The notes beneath the pieces are model-generated. The model ran no database searches. It saw only the letters and a list, made by a program, of their open reading frames with translations, and had not been told where the DNA came from. A stretch of 64,000 nt of DNA, from the NCBI GenBank assembly GCA_034336665.1, contig CM067592.1, positions 52,070,473 through 52,134,472 of the forward strand. Direction: 5' to 3'. Origin of the DNA: Luscinia megarhynchos. Its lineage: Eukaryota; Chordata; Aves; Passeriformes; Turdidae. The position numbers were made by a program, and so were the translations under genes. Shown piece by piece: positions 23,218 through 64,000 of the stretch. Numbering within the stretch: the first letter of the stretch is position 1; every line of letters begins with the position of its first letter.

Positions 23218-24512
23218 AAAGGGTGCCAGTCTCACCTTGGTGGAAGGCAAGATCATGGAGCAAATCCTCCTAGAAATTATGCTAGGGCATATGGAAAATA
23301 AGTAGGTGATTTGTGACAGCCAGCCTTCACTAAGGGCAAATAGTGCCTGACAGTTTTTGTGACCTTCTGAAATGGGCTTAGACTGATGGGTGTGGAAAGG
23401 TAACTGACATCATATATGTGGATTTGTGTAAAGCCTTTGACACTGTCCTCTGTAACATCCTTGGTCTAAACTGGAGAGGGTGGACCCCTCGATGGATAAG
23501 GAATGGGCTGTATAGTCTCACTCAAAAGAGTTGTGATCAACCCTAAACGCCCAGGTAGGGACCAGTGATGTGGTCAGTGTGTGGTTGACCCCTTGTGCAG
23601 GGGCTGGCATGGGACTGGCACTGTGGGCAGCAAGGACAGTGGGAATGAGGGAACCCTCAGCAAGTGTGCCAGTGACTCTGAGCTGCTTGGTGTTGTCCAC
23701 ACACCAGAAGGAAGGGAGGGCATCCAGAGGAACATGGACAGGCTTGAGAAGGGGGCTTGCTCAAGCCTCATGGAGTTTAATGCAGCCAAGTGGAAGGCCC
23801 TGCAGACAGGAGTAGAGGCTGGGATGGATGAGAGAATGGATTGAGAGCAGCCCTGCTGGAAGGACTGGGGGTGCTGGTGGGTGAGAGGCTGGGCATGACC
23901 CAGCCATGAGCACCCACAGAACAGAAAGCCAAACGTGTCCTGGGCTGCATCCAGAGCAGTGTGGGCAGGGAAGGGGGGGATTCTGCCCCTCTGCTCTGCT
24001 CTGGTGAGATCCTATCTGGAGAGCTGCATGTATCTCTGGGATCCTCAACATAAGAAGGACATGTACCTTCTGGAGTGCATCCAGAGGAGGCCACGAAGAT
24101 GGTCAGAGGGCTAGAACATCCCTCCTGTGAAGACAGGCTGAGAAGGGGTTGCTTGATCTGGGAAGAAGGCAGCTCTGGGGAGACCTATAGCAGTAGGAGT
24201 ACTTCCAGTACCCAAAGAGACCCTACAAAAAAGTGGCAAAGGGCTTTTTACAAGTGCATGTAGTGACAGGACAAGGGAGAATGGATTAAAACGGAGAGAG
24301 TAAATATTAGGAAAAAATTCTCCACTGTGAGGGTGGTGAGGCACTGGGAATAGGTTTGCCCAACGAAGGTGTGGATGCCCCTTCCCTGGAACTGTTCAAA
24401 TCTAGGTTGGATTGGGCTGATCTGGTGGGAGGTCTCCCTGCCCACAGCTGGGGATTAGAACAGATAATTTTTAAGGTCCCTTCCAATTCAAACCATTCTA
24501 TGATTCCATAAT
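23218..24512 (+). mobile_element. CR1 non-LTR retrotransposon, 5'-truncated, plus strand
   Basis: Matches the CR1 reverse-transcriptase region from AAGATCATGGAGCAAATCC through ATCCTATCTGGAGAGCTGC to the 3' end GGTCCCTTCCAATTCAAACC followed by ATTCTATGATTCCATA. There are many stops and small indels, so it is inactive. It lies between TRIM36 and PGGT1B, antisense to both. Confidence 0.93.
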
Positions 24513-26571
24513 CTCACTATGTAGTTTCAAACAAGGCACTTTTCCAGTGCCTCAAAAATAAAGCAGTAGTGTCAGGGTTTGCTGCCTTTGGTGGGTTCAG
24601 CTTGAAAATCTTTGGAGGTTGTCATTCTCTGTGCCCTTGGGAAGACAGGTCCTCACTCAGAACATGTAACTTGGAAAAAAAGACATAACAAGAACTACAG
24701 TTCAAAAGAAATTAGAGTTTTACCTCTGTTTCCCAACAGTTCATTGATTTTTATTAAATTCAGAAACTGATCAGGCAAATAGAGACCAGGAACACAAAAG
24801 CTTAAAAACGGTGAATGAAAGTGTAAATTTACAACACACTGTAACCAGTTCAGTGGAGTAATTTAATAACCATTTAGTATAAAGATGTTGAGAGGTTTGT
24901 TGAGACTTTTTCATCTTTTTCATCCAATGTCATCTAAAGTGAGGAAAACTTGTTAAGTGGTCTTTTCTTGCAAAAGCAAAAAAAGAGCTTTTCAGAACCA
25001 CCACAGTATGTAACATCAATGTAAACAGACCAATAATGCCATTCAATGAATTTTGGAGATGTCTCATATTTAGTTACAGCAATAGCATCTTCTTACCTAG
25101 GGTCTCTCTGCTTCTCATGCATGTCCTGACATCTCTTTGACCTTCACAGGGACACTGATAGCAGTGTTTCTCCAAAATGCTAGGAGATGGGCTGTCCATA
25201 AAAGGCTCTGACTTTGGAAATCACTGTTTCTTCCCTTTTATATCAGGCAACCCCATACTGAATGGCTCACTAGGCAAAAACTTGAAATGTATTTTTAGGG
25301 AACACCAGTTTCTACAAAGTATTTAATTTTTATACTGGCATCCATGGAGAAAGCACATTTGATATAGCTTCTTTAGCTCCTCTCAGGTAGTCTTTTACCT
25401 TGGCCAATGGAGCATAGAGCAAGGTACTCTTAATATGTGCTTCAGCATTGGTACTTCAGGTATTTCTGCAACACCCAATTAACTTGCTAGATTTTTTTCA
25501 GTGAGGATGATTGTTCCATTTAGAAAAAACAGTTCTCTATATGAAAATGTATAAATACAACCATGCTTGGAAGCAGCCTTCCAAAATGGTGTTACTGTAT
25601 CTGCCAGCAGCTATGTACAGACCAAGTGGGCCTGAAAGCCCTACCCTGACAATGTTTAAATCCCCAGTCCTCAGAGCCCATGGAAAAGATACATTTGACC
25701 TCCTTTGTTCAACATATCATTTTAAAGTTGTTTTTCTGGAAAAGAACCTTGGGCAACAGAGAGTTTGGGAGTGTTTCAGATAGGACAGAGACACTCACAT
25801 TTGTCAGCCCGATAGCCAAGTGATCTTATATGGTGAAGTCATTTAATGCATTAATTTCTTATGTAGGTTCAGTTTCAGCAATGTAAAGCTGTGGTTAACA
25901 CAAAATTATTAGAGGTAGGTAATAATCACATGATTTACTTTTTCTAGCTACATTTAAACTTCACAGTTCACATTTAAGTTTTAGCTCTATTTTGATGTAT
26001 CCCCTTTAAAAGTGATTTTAGGTTATGGACTGAAACTCTTGTTCACTGATTTCTCATTTAAAATTTTTCTAGTCAGAAGACACAATAAACCACAAAAATC
26101 AGAGAGGCAACTCAATACACTCAGAATCCAAATGTCTGCTATAGAGGAACATTTATCATTTGTTTGCCTGACATCAGATGGGACATTTGGAACGACAAAT
26201 CATGAATGCAGTGTTGGTTATTAGTACAGATTTTTGTCAACTTAAAAAAAGGTTAAAGAATTCGAAAGAACTAAAGTAATTAGATACTCAGTGTGAGGTA
26301 AAAGCATAGATATTTTACTGCCTTCATCAAACTCTGGGAGTTAATGAGAAACAAATATGCCTCATGCAACATTTGGGAAAGGCTAGCTCTGCTGTCAACA
26401 TGCAGCCTGAAAAGATGCTGCAAAATAACTGGAGGCCAAGGAGGTAAGAAACGTAAAATCCATATAAAGAACCCAGGGTAGTTTACAGATACAGAAAACA
26501 TAGTAAGAAATGTTACCTGCTTTTTGAGGCAGATAACTGTTAAATTACTTGCCATGAGAACTTTTCTTGTC

Positions 26572-26670
26572 CACATAATATGATTTTTCACTGTTATCCC
26601 CATAGTATGATTTTTCATTAATTTTTTCACATGATTTTTCATTATTTTTTATGTTATCCCCATTATTTTC
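26572..26670. repeat. Imperfect AT-rich local repeat
   Basis: ATGATTTTTCA occurs three times and GTTATCCCCAT twice within about 100 bp, suggesting local slippage or duplication. Confidence 0.7.
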
Positions 26671-28584
26671 TGCTGAGGGACACTAATGTCCCTCACAGAT
26701 GAGAATCTGGTAACTCAGGATCCATAGTTTAGGATTGTGCAAGTATGGATTTGCCTCACGATAATCAAATACATATTTTTTCATGAAGCTAAGAAAGAAC
26801 AAATATTTAGGCTGTTTCCCAGCAGTAACTAAGAAGACCTTATTCAACTCTTCAGAAATTCAAAGCTACTCCCTCTACCAGGGAATGAAGTAAATGCTAA
26901 AAAACTCAAAGATGGTTCACTAAGGTGAACCAAAGATGGTTCACCAGCAAGGCAGAGAAGCACTGGTATGGGATGGGTAGCTACAATTACATCTCATCCC
27001 CATTGTAACTACACCACGTACCAGAAACCCATCCTATCCTACCATGAAGTCAACTTGTGGTCACCATCTCATGTAAAGACAAGAAAATAATATGCTTTTT
27101 TGATCAATTTTTACTTCAAGATTTTTGTTGTTTGGATTTAAATGGGCCTTCATCTAGACAGACACCCATGACCTAAGAGATTTCTGCTCAGGGAAGCTAC
27201 ATCAGCCTTTGCTGACCAACATTCCATTAAGCCTATTCAGGAAAATGGGATTCCCACAGGAACTGCTGTAGTTAGCCCCCTGTGAGCCAGATCCTCTTTT
27301 AGGTATCTGGCTAGTTCTTTTTACTTGTGACTGGATTTCTGGTCATCTCAGCACGTGGGCAATAAAACCAATTCCCAAGCTCTACCTTCGTCCCTTAACT
27401 CCTTCATATTTCTTGAATCAGTACCTTTCTTTTGCTCCCTAGTCTTACCCTAGGCAGCTCAAATCCTTTCCACCAGTTTGGTTCCATTATTACTCCACAT
27501 TCTTTGCTCTTGCCTCCAGCCTCAGTGTCTCCGAGTTTTCACTTCTCCTACTCTACAGTAGTCCTACTCAAGCACCTCACCCCCACTCTCCAGAACTAAC
27601 CTCATAGTTCTTCTGGTTCCAACCCCTCTGGACTGCCTAGTTTTTCCAACAACTGAGTGCCTCCTCCTCCAAGTAAAGTGTCTACTGGGACATGTCTAGA
27701 TCACACAACTTACCCTGCTCCTCCTGTGCTTTAGTGATAAAGATCTGCTCTTGCTCAGGCAGATCTCTATCACTAGTTATGCTCCCAATGCTGCCACATA
27801 AATTAATCTGCTATAGAAATAAAACTTATTTATTTAGGTAGGAAGGCTGCTATGGGTTTGGACAATGGGATTGTTCTGATAGCCTAAAGGTACCTACTGG
27901 ACCTCTCTGACATGTGTTAGGCAGCTACCTAGCTAAACTACACTACCCTTTTCACTTGCCCTGCATTGCAGAACAGGAATCATATTTATCCCCAAAGCTC
28001 TTTCTGCTGGCCAAAACGGTCTACACATCCTGTCTCTTTGGACTCAGCAGTGGCAAATGGTGCACCTAATCTGTTGTAAGAAGTCTTCGGCTGTCTTTGG
28101 AACCTTTAGGAAAAAAAAAGTGCTGTTAATGATTGGCAAGTAGAAAGACGTTGTGGTATCTACTGAATGCACAAACTGACCTGCCACAAACACACCAGCT
28201 GCAAAGTTACTTGCTTCAACTCTGAACAGCACTTCAAACATACAAAGTAAGGCACTAGTAAAGCACTAAAGAAGCTGAAAATGTTAATCATTACTCTAAT
28301 TTTAATAACTTCAATGTATTGCAAAGGTTTGTCTTTAGAAGCAGGTTCTAATGCTACTCTTGAATACAGGTATGCTTCCAAAAGACTGGGTTGAATATCT
28401 CTTATTGACACACATCAATATGCCACATTCTTAGTGAACTTCACATGAAGAAACTATTTCAGATGAAAACTCTTTGTCTGGCTAACAATCTACTGCATCT
28501 GTGTAAAACCTACTCAGAAGAATTATGAAATCCACTTAGTAAGGCCACACAACTTTAAAAGTCCAGTATATTGAATAAAATAAT

Positions 28585-28600
28585 TTTATTTGTATTTAAT
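28585..28600 (-). terminator. PGGT1B: Candidate PGGT1B poly(A) signals
   Basis: On the minus strand ATTAAA (28600-28595) and AATAAA (28590-28585) lie about 0.5 kb after the PGGT1B stop codon. They are the first canonical signals I see downstream of the stop. Use is inferred. Confidence 0.4.
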
Positions 28601-29096
28601 TAATTTGTTTGTGAAAAACAAAGTTTATGGAATCTGAAAAGTTGATAATAGGTAACTTTTAACTGAGACTTAATATGAGAGATTCTCTACCCAAAAATAT
28701 GTCAAACAGTAAGATTATAAAGAACTTCAATGTTCTGTGCTATACTGTATGATATGTAAACAGTTTTGAAAATACTCCCCATTATATAGTTTGACACAGT
28801 ATGCACAAATTTAAAAAAATAAAATTAAGATGAAGTTTAAATGCCTCAAGGGATTTCTTAGAAGTAAAGCCATCTGAAAAGCCATTTACAGTCTGCGGTG
28901 ACAAACTTCTATATAAACAAAATATTCCCCTTTTCACAATGCAGAATAACCTGCTGAAGGCAACTCCCTATATCAAAGTGATGCCAGCAACACAGATCTG
29001 ATTGTATGACTCCAGCACTTAAAAGAGCACATTGGTTATGCATGGCTTTTAACCCTGGGCTACAATTATGCTACCAGAACTAAATTCAAGTCTAAA

Positions 29097-59922
<30,826 letters not shown>

Positions 59923-60276
59923 GGCGCCTCGGTTCGTGCGGCGGGGGCCAGAGTGGCGACCCCACGCGTAAGGGCCGCCACACGCAGCTGCGGGGAAAAC
60001 GCGCTTTTAACGCCAAGGGACATCAGAGCCGGCCGGTCTGGCAGCCGGCTGCCAAAGCCGGCACTCGAGAAACGCAGAGGCAATGCACGCCATGGGTCAA
60101 GCCAGCTCTGTGCCGGCGCCCTGGAAATGCCGGCTGCTGCTTCGTCCTGCGACAGGGACAGGCTGGCGCGCAGCTACGACCCTCCTCTCCAGGCTGGCAC
60201 GGCTCTGACAACAAAGCAAAAAGACATAAAGTACACGAGTGAGCTGGTATGGTGCCGCACGTCCGTCGGTCCCTCC

Positions 60277-60399
60277 TCACCTCTGGGAAGCGCGCAGCGC
60301 TGGCTCTGCGGCTGCTGGTGCCATCTCCTGCCTGCGTTCCTCCGCGCCCTTGGAAGGTCTGTTCAAGCTGGATCGGTCCCTGGTGACCCGAATCTCGAC
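60277..60399 (-). CDS. CCDC112: CCDC112 last coding exon found (stop TGA 60279-60277)
   Basis: After TTTCTCTCTGAG the frame reads VEIRVTRDRSSLNRPSKG then AEERRQEMAPAAAEPALRAS, stop. This aligns with the human tail VENNVSRDPSRLYKPTKGWE for about 25 residues, then diverges and lacks the last 14 or so residues. The TGA overlaps a good splice donor (CAGAG|GTGAGG), so this may instead be an internal exon. Much more GC-rich than the other exons. Confidence 0.8.
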   Translation of the reverse strand, partial: VEIRVTRDRSSLNRPSKGAEERRQEMAPAAAEPALRASQR

Positions 60400-63300
60400 C
60401 TCAGAGAGAAACAAACAACCAAAAATAATCAGTCTTTTTCGTTCATCACAGAACGAGTTCCATGACGCTCACTGGGTCTTCACCATAGAAGACGGTGAAA
60501 CTGCTTGCTGTCATTAAATTTTAATAATTTAGTAATTTAAAAGGTTAAACTCCTGTAAAACCCAGTGCACGCAAAATGCATCTGGGAGGGAGACAGCCTA
60601 CTTATTTAACCAGTGGTAGAAAACTATTTGAAAAATTAAGAGCCACCACCCATCTAGTAGCACACTTCTATAACCTGTAGGCCTTACCAGGAAAAGGCTG
60701 CCATGAGATACATAAATACTAGGGATTTTTTCCCCACTTTTTTAAACTCAGGAACAACTATGCCTGCTGCAATTCTGTCTCCTGATAACAGGCATGGGTT
60801 TTTGTTTTCCTTTATCAACCATTTAGGTAATTAAAAACAATTGCTTTTTAAATTAACAAAAAAAACTGTTTCAACCTCCAACACATCTCTGGTTAAAACA
60901 AAAGATTACCTTCTCTCTTAACTTTGCCAATCTTTTTTCTTTTTCTTCTTTCTCTATCTCTTTAGTGTGTTTCTGTAAAACCCTTAGTTCCAGTTTATGT
61001 AGAGCCTGAAAACATGAGTGGAAAAGTAAACTTTCCTTTGGAAGTGCAACAAATTATATAAAAATATACATATAGCCTTTTCACAGCTTGTTTTTGTTGG
61101 GTTTTTTAGGCGGTTGTTTTTTCTTTGGTTGCTTGTTTTTGTTTTGAAATTATTATAATAGTAAAGAATAAGGTTTCACTAGGTGAAACATGCTATAGCT
61201 TGTCCTGCACAAACAAATTATAGTTACATGGCTTGGGAAAAAAAAAGTAATAGTTTCAACTCTGATTATAAAACTTTAGTGTGAACGCTGACAGTAATAT
61301 CAATTCTCCAGTAATTGAATTTACATGGATATGGGATCTGAATTTGTCTAACAGGTACTGAAACCCACAAGATACTCAAACAAATCTTTCTACCTCCCAA
61401 TGCAACACCCTGATGTCTCCTTAGGCAGCATAGCCCAAGTAGTTTTTCCCAAATAAATTATTTACTGAAGAAATCAAATCACTTTTATGTGGATAAAGAA
61501 ATATAAGCTTGAGTAATCCTGCAGAACTATTGAAAACGGAGCATCTTTGTCTAAAATCAGGTTTCATACTGTTTGTCTGGATAGACACTTATTTGTAATA
61601 AATCAATAGTGGATCTAGATGAATGAAACTTGGGTTTTAAAACCTGTTTAACTTATTATATTGTAGGAGGATGTACAAAACTTAAAACAATGACACGCAA
61701 AAATGGAGATGAAATTACGCACATGCTCTTGAAACTTAGAAATTTCTTCTGCAGCAATTTTTTTCCTTCCCTCCTTTTCAGTTTCCTCTCTCTTCTCATT
61801 TTCAAGCTTTTCAAGTTCCTCCTTTACTTTTTTTTGCAAGGTATTCCTTTCCAACAGTAACTTAACGTGGCTTTGGCGCTCTTTTTGTTGCATTTTCTCC
61901 TCTAGTTTTAGTTGTGATACTTGATCTATTGCAAATGCTACTACTTTCTGTTTCTTCCAGACTTCAAGTTTGGCTTGTTTTCTTTTTCTTTCTTCTTCTG
62001 CTTTTTGCTTCTGAGCTTCTTCACGCTGTAGCCATCTTTCCTTGAGCATTTTTTCTGATTTCTCTTTCTCCTTCAAGTTTTTTTCTTTCTCTTGCTGCTG
62101 CTTTTCTTTCCACTTTTTAATTGACTGCAAAAGACCATAGGAAAAAATCCAAAGTTTTCATGAAAATTTTACATATTCACATTGATTCAGTCTGATGAAG
62201 ACATTTGTTCCAAGAACACAAAATGTACATAGGAATTAAAAGTCTACTGAAGGCAAAACTTAAAACCAAGAAGTACCGATATGTCTTTTTTCTCTTTTTT
62301 TTTATATTTTATGGATCACACAAGCAGGTTTAACAGGTGTCTACTAAAACTGTTTCAGTTACAGCAATCATAATAACTTTGCGCAGTTATGAAAGTTGAT
62401 GCAATATGTTTTTTTAATGCAAAGTTGTTTCAGTTCTTCCTTTTTTTTCCCAATTAACCCACTCTTGTATTGTAGTTCTTATGTCAACAGATCTTTTATT
62501 ACTTGGATAGTTCTTGAGGGAATTGTAATTGTGCATGTCAGTCTGTCTTAGGTGTATTGCTTATACAGTGGGACAGAGGTTCTTAGAGGCAAATGTAACA
62601 GGAAGACAGGAACACTAACTGCTCTGGGCTTGGCATATAACTTTCTAGATTACTGACTTCAAAAGCATTTGTAATATTCTTTGGCAATGCATAGACCACT
62701 TCTCTGTGTTATGCTTATTTGCAATTATTTATTACAGACAAATACTTTGGGAGGTTGGGGGTGCTAAAGACCTCATTATATACCATCAAGTGTAAGAGAA
62801 ATCTGCCTAGCACTACTACTGGAGAGCCAGATACAAAAACAAGAGAGTATGCATTTCAAAAATAAGTATGCTTTTGAAATGTTCAAAAGCCTTAGAGAGG
62901 TTACTTTACCTCTTTCTTTCTTTCATGTAAAATTACATATTCTTGATACCATTTGTCATGCTGTTCTATATCTTCTTTTGTTCTTCCACTGAGATACTCA
63001 AGGGCTTCATCCATGTAAGACAGCCTTCCTCTATATTTTGTCCGTATTTTCAGAAAATTTTGATGATCATAATCATCCCAGCCTCCTTGCCGCCCTCCTG
63101 TTCGCTGAAGAAATCTTTCAAACTCTATTACTTCTCTGGGTAGATGATTTTCCAGTGTTTTATCAACTGTGACCCTGGCTGATGGTAATTTCCAAACTTT
63201 TTCTGCTGTTGAGCTCCCTAATGCCCACAGTTCCACTTTTCTCTCGAAGAGACTGAGCTCACTAATGACAGATTTTTCCTCTTTCAAAAGCTGTTGATAT

Positions 63301-63973
63301 CTGAAAAGAGACAAACACTGAAATGTGAGAAGAAAAAAACTCATTGTCCATTCAAAACTTCATTGTCCATTCACCAAAAATGAATTTTGGAATTGTTCAA
63401 TGCCACACAAGAGCTATTCTTCAAAGATTAAGAACTGAAGTGGTAACAGCACAGTTGTAATAATCCCATAATAAAGCTCTACACAATGAGAATTAAGTTA
63501 CTCTTTTTCTGAAAGAATATATTTGTGGCACACATACAATTAACTCAATCCCCTCCTGACACCAGCAGAGAGAAAAAGAAACCCCCCAAACCCACTTAAA
63601 CAACGTAAGGGTAACAACAAAACCCCCATAATCTAATCTCTTCTACAGCCTCTCATAAAAAGCCTATTCATAGGCAAATCATTGTTACATTGTAATGCTG
63701 CAATAGCTGTATGAACACCCGCTCCAAAAGGCAGTTTATCAGGATTAAACGCAGATAGCTTCGGCTCTGATTCACATACCACAGGAATCACTACCAAAAG
63801 AGTAAATAGTAAAAACAGTTTTGCTAGATTAATGCAAAGTTTTCATTGTGTTTTATGAAAGCCTTTTTTCTAGTAGCTGAAGCATGTATAAACATACATT
63901 TGCCTCTGTTCCTCTTTAAAAGCATTGATTGCATTTTCAATTTCTTCCATCATTTCTTTGATCCTTTCAACAA
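60277..63973 (-). CDS. CCDC112: CCDC112, C-terminal five coding exons (partial gene)
   Basis: The coding blocks in gene order are 63898-63973, 62910-63300, 61723-62124, 60910-61005 and 60277-60399. They total 1088 nt, about 361 residues, with phases agreeing at every junction. The N-terminal exons lie beyond 64000. CCDC112 is a long coiled-coil protein, linked by proteomics to centrosomes/centriolar satellites; its molecular role is poorly known. Visible features: MMEEIENAINAFKEEQ, the conserved TGGRQGGWDDYDHQNF block, WYQEYVILHERKKE, then a long K/E/Q-rich coiled coil (WKEKQQQEKEKNLKEKEK to AAEEISKFQE) and ALHKLELRVL. Family identity is clear from these conserved blocks. The C-terminus is shorter and diverged relative to human; see findings. 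Confidence 0.94.
60400..60909 (-). other. CCDC112: CCDC112 intron before the last coding exon
   Basis: 510 bp, AT-rich towards the high end and near-neutral near the last exon. No further exon seen. Confidence 0.7.
60910..61005 (-). CDS. CCDC112: CCDC112 penultimate exon found
   Basis: Codes ALHKLELRVLQKHTKEIEK, then EEKEKRLAKLREK; human has LHKLELKI and RRLAKLKEK at the same places. Acceptor CATGTTTTCAG, donor AAG|GTAATC, 96 nt, phase 0 both ends. Too short for an ORF-length search. Confidence 0.92.
61006..61722 (-). other. CCDC112: CCDC112 intron
   Basis: 717 bp of AT-rich sequence with T-rich simple stretches near 61091-61145. Nothing else recognised. Confidence 0.7.
61723..62124 (-). 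CDS. CCDC112: CCDC112 coiled-coil exon
   Basis: Codes 134 residues from SIKKWKEKQQQEKEK to AAEEISKFQEH. Almost entirely charged heptad-type coiled coil rich in K, E and Q, with a short VWKKQKVVAFAIDQV interruption. Acceptor TTTTGCAG, donor CAT|GTGCGT, which is weaker than the others. The homologous human stretch carries ERD at the junction where this gives EH-A. Confidence 0.94.
62125..62909 (-). other. CCDC112: CCDC112 intron
   Basis: 785 bp, AT-rich, pyrimidine runs near 62285-62310 and 62440-62452. No repeat family recognised. Confidence 0.7.
62910..63300 (-). CDS. CCDC112: CCDC112 conserved central exon
   Basis: Codes YQQLLKEEKSVISELSLF, VELWALGSSTAEK, PREVIEFERFLQRTGG, RQGGWDDYDHQNFLKIR and KWYQEYVILHERKKE. 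The TGGRQGxWDDYDHQNF block is the family's best conserved segment. Acceptor CTCTTTTCAG, donor GAG|GTAAAG, 391 nt. Confidence 0.96.
63301..63897 (-). other. CCDC112: CCDC112 intron
   Basis: 597 bp, AT-rich. A CTCATTGTCCATTCA-type repeat (TTCATTGTCCATTCA) is duplicated at about 63342-63373. No other feature seen. Confidence 0.7.
63898..63973 (-). CDS. CCDC112: CCDC112 exon upstream of the conserved block
   Basis: Codes VERIKEMMEEIENAINAF and KEEQRQ, between a pyrimidine-rich acceptor ending TTTTTTAG and an AT|GTATGT donor. It joins the next exon as RQ-I-YQQLL, matching the human RLIYEELIKEE. 76 nt; partial codons at both ends. Confidence 0.93.
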
Positions 63974-64000
63974 CTAAAAAAGGAAAAGAAGAAAAAAATC

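Larger units (their letters stand above)
24513..29096. other. Intergenic region containing the probable PGGT1B 3'UTR
   Basis: No coding exon or clear transposon. The PGGT1B 3'UTR must start at 29096 and run leftwards. On the minus strand an AATAAA occurs at 28590-28585 (about 0.5 kb after the stop), with ATTAAA at 28600-28595 just before it. A second AATAAA is at 27834-27829 (about 1.27 kb after the stop). Which is used cannot be decided from sequence. Small repeats lie at 26572-26670 and 26908-26945. Confidence 0.55.

Noticed and set aside
26280..26642. Minus-strand 120-codon frame
   Set aside because: Its start lies in an AT-rich local repeat (KNH-type repeats in translation); no family resemblance.

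Overview
This 64 kb window is vertebrate nuclear DNA and almost certainly from a bird. Truncated CR1 LINE copies with the avian 3' end recur throughout, and an LTR family common in bird genomes occurs at least twice. Passerine is my guess rather than a demonstrated point. Most long open frames here are chance, repeat or CpG-island frames. The real genes are multi-exon and were found by matching exon translations, splice sites and reading phase to known families. No bacterial, viral or operon-like system is present.

Three genes lie head to tail on the minus strand, in the order also known from human 5q22: TRIM36, PGGT1B, CCDC112. In chicken I believe this block is Z-linked, but that is recalled knowledge and not visible here. 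(1) 1-12,895: the 5' part of TRIM36. The RING exon is at 2704-2938. A conserved first exon at 12836-12895 lies in one CpG island, and a candidate alternative first exon at 3713-3739 lies in a second CpG island that contains a striking GC-rich tandem repeat. The remaining TRIM36 exons lie beyond the left edge. (2) 12,896-29,096: intergenic DNA with one solo-LTR-like element, one CR1 and the probable PGGT1B 3'UTR. (3) 29,097-59,790: the complete PGGT1B coding sequence. Nine exons with consistent phases encode 376 residues, and all three catalytic zinc ligands are present. Introns hold CR1 and LTR fragments. (4) 59,410-59,960: the PGGT1B CpG-island promoter. (5) 60,277-63,973: the last five coding exons found for CCDC112, a lysine/glutamate-rich coiled-coil protein; its 5' exons lie beyond the right edge.

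The genes are neighbours but not a functional unit: a RING E3 ligase, the catalytic subunit of protein geranylgeranyltransferase I, and a poorly studied coiled-coil protein. The points most worth checking are a minisatellite that overlaps and copies the TRIM36 exon 1 splice donor, the two TRIM36 promoters, the CCDC112 stop codon that overlaps a good splice donor, and the lack of a canonical poly(A) signal between the CCDC112 stop and PGGT1B intron 1.
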